Of a DNA stretch of 64,000 nt, positions 61,401-64,000 are shown in pieces. The first letter of the stretch is position 1. The number at the start of each line of letters is the position of its first letter. The DNA is from Acanthaster planci (lineage: Eukaryota > Echinodermata > Asteroidea > Valvatida > Acanthasteridae), in the NCBI RefSeq assembly GCF_001949145.1, contig NW_019091404.1, positions 3,253,502 to 3,317,501 of the forward strand, in the 5' to 3' direction. The notes beneath the pieces were generated by a model. The model made no database searches, was not told the DNA's origin, and was given only the letters and a program-made list of their open reading frames with translations. Both the position numbers and the translations under genes were made by a program.

Positions 61401-63771
61401 GAAGCAGATTACAAGTAATTTTTTTCACTGAGAATTCTTTCAAAGGTACAAAACACGACAAAACTACAGAGGAAAATAGGAAATAACGCCAGCACAGCTA
61501 AAACAATTAAGGGCAATACCTGAAGGATGTCTTGCATAAGTTTTCACATAGATTAAATACCAATTAACTCACCTGCTGTTGCTGCTGTTGGTCTTGAACC
61601 TGCTGTTGTTGGTCAGCAGCCTGCTGTTGTTGGTCTGCGGCCTGCTGCTGTTGCTGATCAGCTAGCTGATGCTGATATTGTTGCTGTTGCTGTGGCTGAT
61701 ACACTTGTTGTTGTTGCTGCTGGTTTCCAAATTGCTGCTGTTGATTTCCCATGTTTGGATACTGCTGCTGTTGGCCAGCGTATTGCTGCTGCTGTTGATT
61801 GTTATATTGTTGCTGCTGTTGCCGCTGCCTTTGTAAATACTGCTGCCGTCTTATTGCATACTGTTGTTTTAATAATTCCTTTAACGTTAATACATACATA
61901 CAGAGAACAAAATATTAACAGTGAACATCTGTTTGGAATTTGACTGAATTTTCAACTTTAGAGACAAGCTCATTGGCAGTCAAAATGTGCTACATTACTA
62001 TGAAATTTCATTGTCACTTTCTATGACTGGACATGAGCAAGTGTCATACCCCTGCCTCCAACTGGTTCGACTCTTACTGACACACTGAAAGTCACCCTTT
62101 TTCACACATGAATGCAGGAACTGATTGCCAAAATGGAAACAGGTGATGATAAAATAGACTGGGAAAGTGTCCTGTTGTTAACTTTCATTGCTAACTATGG
62201 AGTCCTCTCTAGTTCACATGTCTTGTGAATAGAAAATGAAGGATTTTCACCATCAATGAAGACACTATGGCCTTCACAACTTTGACAGTTGACTTAGTTT
62301 TCTCATTGTACTAGATGAGCTGTTCAGAGATGGCCATCTGATGTTTAGGCCAGACCAGTACCCACCTGCTGTCTGATTTTGTCGTATGCTCCAAGTTCTG
62401 GTTGTGACTTGATGTAAAGTCTGTGTTGTGATGGATCAAGCTGAACCTGTTGCTGCTGGTTACCCTGCTGTTGTGGATTCACCTGTTGCTGCTGGTTACC
62501 CTGCTGTTGTGGATTCACCTGTTGCTGCTGGTTCTCCTGCTGCTGCGGATTTACCTGCTGTTGTTGCTGGTACAGCTGCTGCTGTTGGTTCACCTGCTGT
62601 TGGTCAACAGGTTGCTGTGGTAGTTGTTCCTGTTGGTCATTTGCGTTAAACTGCTCTTGCTGCTGATTGCCTGCCTTGCGTCTATTTAACTGACTCAACT
62701 GGTCTATATGTTGCTGGTAGAGAAAAATGACAGATACAAATTTAGGAGCTCTTGAAAAACGCAGCAATTTGGTGGTGCCTTATAATTTTGAATGGTTTTG
62801 CTCCCTTAAAAGACAATGAGATTCGTTGTGATTATTTTTGTAGTGTCTACAAGAGTATACCTTAACTTTTCCTTTTTTTGATCCACAATGAATATACATG
62901 TACATGTACATGTACATGTATATGCTGATTTGCGCTTGAACTTAAAAGAATGAATTATGAAATTTAAAATTCTCTGGAGGTGCCATGCGGGCATTCTTTA
63001 TACATGTAGGTGGACGCATGTTAATGTATGTGTTTCCTGAAAACTCATCCAAATTGTGAAAAAATTGATAAAGTTAGTTGTCAAATAAAATGATTTGATT
63101 CTGATGTTGTTAACAAAGCTGTGTTAATTCTTGGAGTGTATTAACCCTAACCCACCTCAATCCTCCAAAATCCTTTGGGTGGTTTTGGAGGATTTTAGAG
63201 GATTGAGGGTAAATGGCAAAAGTGCATGGCTTATTGCAAAGGATGCCATGAATGAAGATCATGGATTAGACCTTGTGTTGTTTTTGCTTAGTCATGCATA
63301 AATTCATCCAAATGTTTGTTTTGGATTAACTGCAGTGCTCAAGAACACCACTCAAACTGCCGCAACATTATGACAGGAATTGCTGGAGGATTTTGAAAGA
63401 GTTTTGAGGCAGTAGGCATACCTCCAAGTAAGATTATTAAGACATTTGGAGGACTGATGGAGAATCCAATTATCTCCCCCCTCCCAAATTGGGGGATTTT
63501 GGAGGATTGAGGAGGGTCCCTGGCAAAAAGGGCCCAGGGAGTTAGGGTTAGACATTAAAAGCAACATGAAATGTGATTACACCAATGGTATACATGTACA
63601 TGCCAAACAATCTACATTGGGCACAACACCTAACATGTCTAATATGGTTTGCCTTCTTCTCATCATATGAACCACGGAGAGGCCACGTCAACCTTAACCT
63701 TTACTTACTTTATATTCCTTAGCTTTTTGTTGTAGGTTTTTATGTTCATAATGAAGTTGTTCATTTTCAGT
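55329..63771 (-). CDS. GOLIM4/GPP130-like Golgi coiled-coil protein, 3' twelve exons
   Basis: Partial gene whose 5' exons lie beyond 64000. The twelve exons join in frame to 637 residues plus stop. In protein order: TENEQLHYEHKNLQQKAKEY, a coiled-coil end; two Gln-rich exons; a KELLKKREQEKRYY exon; an Arg/Glu/Gln helix (REQEERRREEAEQQQ); GNIWEQNRQKLF; MKREHRKRLRLG; then an acidic C-terminal half (DINNEDGEDTEDKQ, DNPDVDEQVQLPD, AHQEDNVFNQ). The order coiled coil, Gln/Glu-rich stem, acidic tail with NPD...DEQ and QEDNV matches vertebrate GOLIM4 as I know it; GOLM1/GOLM2 are alternatives. The family is a Golgi type II membrane protein, so this part would be lumenal. The membrane anchor is not in the window, so the name stays tentative. 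Confidence 0.6.
56008..56048 (-). CDS. GOLIM4-like 41-nt microexon
   Basis: Acceptor TTTCCTTTTCAG; LVPAHQEDNVFNQ; donor GTAAGG. Strong sites on both sides and matching phases. Confidence 0.8.
56301..56642. mobile_element. MITE-like element in GOLIM4-like intron
   Basis: Left GCAATTCACAATGC then GTGCCACCAAGAA; right AACTCTTGGTGGCAC then TATTGTGAATTGC. Inverted ends of about 32 bp with mismatches; 340 bp, non-coding. Confidence 0.65.
56755..56855 (-). CDS. GOLIM4-like exon
   Basis: Acceptor GTAAAACACAG; KPETGNQVQAPGVHIGD, then DNPDVDEQVQLPDPQ; donor GTAAGT, one base into an Ala codon. Confidence 0.8.
57277..57389 (-). CDS. GOLIM4-like acidic exon
   Basis: Acceptor CTGCTTTTAG; PNQWDEEQQEIDINNEDG to DESNVQ, ending AA before a GTCAGT donor. 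The phase-2 end is required by the next exon. Confidence 0.8.
57715..57752 (-). CDS. GOLIM4-like 38-nt microexon
   Basis: Acceptor TTTTTTAACAG; NMFERVGGAGQK; donor GTAAGC. Its first two bases complete a Gly codon. Confidence 0.78.
58238..58402. mobile_element. related copy of the CAGTGTTGTA MITE
   Basis: The right end TTTCAACTACAACACTG is the reverse of the left end of the element at 52817. The left end (CAGTGTACACG, then AACTGAGTC) is more diverged. Both share GACTTGTGACTGG-type internal sequence. Confidence 0.45.
58636..58874 (-). CDS. GOLIM4-like exon
   Basis: Acceptor CTTGCTGAAG; QDDMRRQGMGFQQKRAED to KREHRKRLRLGK; donor GTGAGA. The phases on both sides fit the neighbours. Confidence 0.85.
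59006..59136 (-). CDS. GOLIM4-like exon
   Basis: Acceptor GTTGACTGTAG; EQPDGGGENHPDETNEGQ, then NIWEQNRQKLFN; ends AA before GTGAGT, completed by G of the next exon (Lys). Confidence 0.82.
59376..59585 (-). CDS. GOLIM4-like charged helix exon
   Basis: Acceptor CTTATTCACAG; QLARRIEPNDEDDLKEAEED, then Glu/Arg/Gln-rich to RRRQEEAQQ; donor GTAACA. 70 codons, phase 0-0. Confidence 0.85.
61042..61218 (-). CDS. GOLIM4-like exon
   Basis: Acceptor TTTATGCTCAG; VNEKADRGKDN, then LKELLKKREQEKRYYQ and NRANRQAAAKNGNTKRQ; donor GTATCC. 59 codons, phase 0-0. Confidence 0.8.
61573..61878 (-). CDS. GOLIM4-like Gln-rich exon
   Basis: Probable acceptor GTTAAAG (weak); ELLKQQYAIRRQQYLQR, then Gln tracts broken by NMGN, VYQP and AAD; donor GTGAGT. 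102 codons, phase 0-0. Its start resembles that of the next exon. Confidence 0.75.
62366..62713 (-). CDS. GOLIM4-like Gln-rich exon with 12-residue repeats
   Basis: Acceptor TTTCTCTACCAG; HIDQLSQLNRRKAGN, then Gln-rich with repeated NPQQQGNQQQQV units, ending IKSQPELGAYDKIRQQ; donor GTGGGT. 116 codons, phase 0-0. Confidence 0.8.
62446..62560 (-). repeat. 36-bp coding minisatellite
   Basis: On the plus strand the unit CCTGTTGCTGCTGGTTACCC plus TGCTGTTGTGGATTCA is repeated three times, the first two identical and the third with several changes. It encodes the 12-residue NPQQQGNQQQQV repeats. Confidence 0.85.
62895..62920. repeat. ATGTAC hexamer run
   Basis: Four perfect ACATGT(AC) units in an intron. 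Longest clean run of this repeat in the window. Confidence 0.9.
63141..63212. repeat. foldback, TTAACCCTAAC family
   Basis: TTAACCCTAACCCACCTCAA at one end, GAGGATTGAGGGTAAA at the other, with CCTCCAAAATCC pairing to GGATTTTAGAGG inside. A related half element lies at about 63478-63553, ending GTTAGGGTTAG. Confidence 0.65.
63709..63771 (-). CDS. GOLIM4-like exon (coiled coil)
   Basis: Acceptor TTATTGGCAG; 21 codons, TENEQLHYEHKNLQQKAKEY plus K; donor GTAAGT. Phase 0-0. Confidence 0.75.
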
Positions 63772-64000
63772 CTGCCAATAAGAAATAAGAAATTAAGGGT
63801 GAACTAAAAAGGAACCAACATAAAAGGTTAGGTGTCATTCAGATGAAAAGGTGTGAAAGTTGTGACATTTAGTAAAGTCTCATTAAAAATCATGGAAGTG
63901 AATTTGTGAAGTGGGAGGGGACGAGGTACCAGACACTTTTCCTTGACGAGATTATCCCTAAAACTCTCAAATGTGTCAAAGACCCAAACCTGATCTTATT

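Overview
This window is animal nuclear DNA. It is AT-rich, with exons that join in frame across GT/AG introns, many small foldback transposon remnants, and a scattered palindromic ATGTAC simple repeat. The gene content (ITIM-bearing Ig receptors, CDK11, a TPRG1L homologue, a Golgi coiled-coil protein) fits a marine invertebrate, most likely a non-vertebrate deuterostome. I cannot name the species.

Positions 1-28,700 hold a head-to-tail, plus-strand cluster of about ten related immunoglobulin-superfamily receptor loci. Each locus that keeps its 5' end is one uninterrupted exon coding for signal peptide, two Ig domains, Ser/Thr/Pro stalk, transmembrane helix and tyrosine-rich cytoplasmic tail. 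Two membrane/tail classes occur. Class A has a GASAGG-type helix, an YSNPVF motif, a PxKPxPYKPK module and C-terminal ITIMs of the LVYADL type. Class B has a different helix and a tail with YTEL, YTEP, YNTL, DYEQP and YEAV. Neighbouring loci share nearly the same outer Ig domain but carry opposite classes, as in vertebrate paired receptors. Three loci look whole (2316-4091, 12152-13387, 26993-28675). A fourth (14404-15621) is open but has a short tail without ITIMs. Five carry frameshifts or stops, usually just before the ITIMs, and one is a tail fragment at the window edge.

Positions 31,404-48,199 hold a divergent pair. TPRG1L (minus strand, 5 exons, 296 codons) and CDK11/PITSLRE kinase (plus strand, 16 coding exons, 922 codons) share a roughly 1.6 kb promoter interval. 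Every exon junction keeps frame. Both genes carry decaying internal copies of their own exons inside introns: three copies in all of the TPRG1L exon-4 end with its splice donor, and a degenerate second copy of the CDK11 activation segment.

Positions 48,200-55,328 are intergenic, with MITE-like elements. Positions 55,329-63,771 carry the 3' twelve exons (637 codons) of a minus-strand gene for a Gln-rich coiled-coil protein with an acidic C-terminal half, most like GOLIM4/GPP130. Its 5' end lies beyond the window.

In function, the receptor cluster looks like a rapidly evolving recognition and signalling family. The three genes to its right are ordinary cellular genes. They also act as a sequence-quality control: about 5.6 kb of spliced coding sequence without a frame error, against at least five frame breaks in the Ig cluster.
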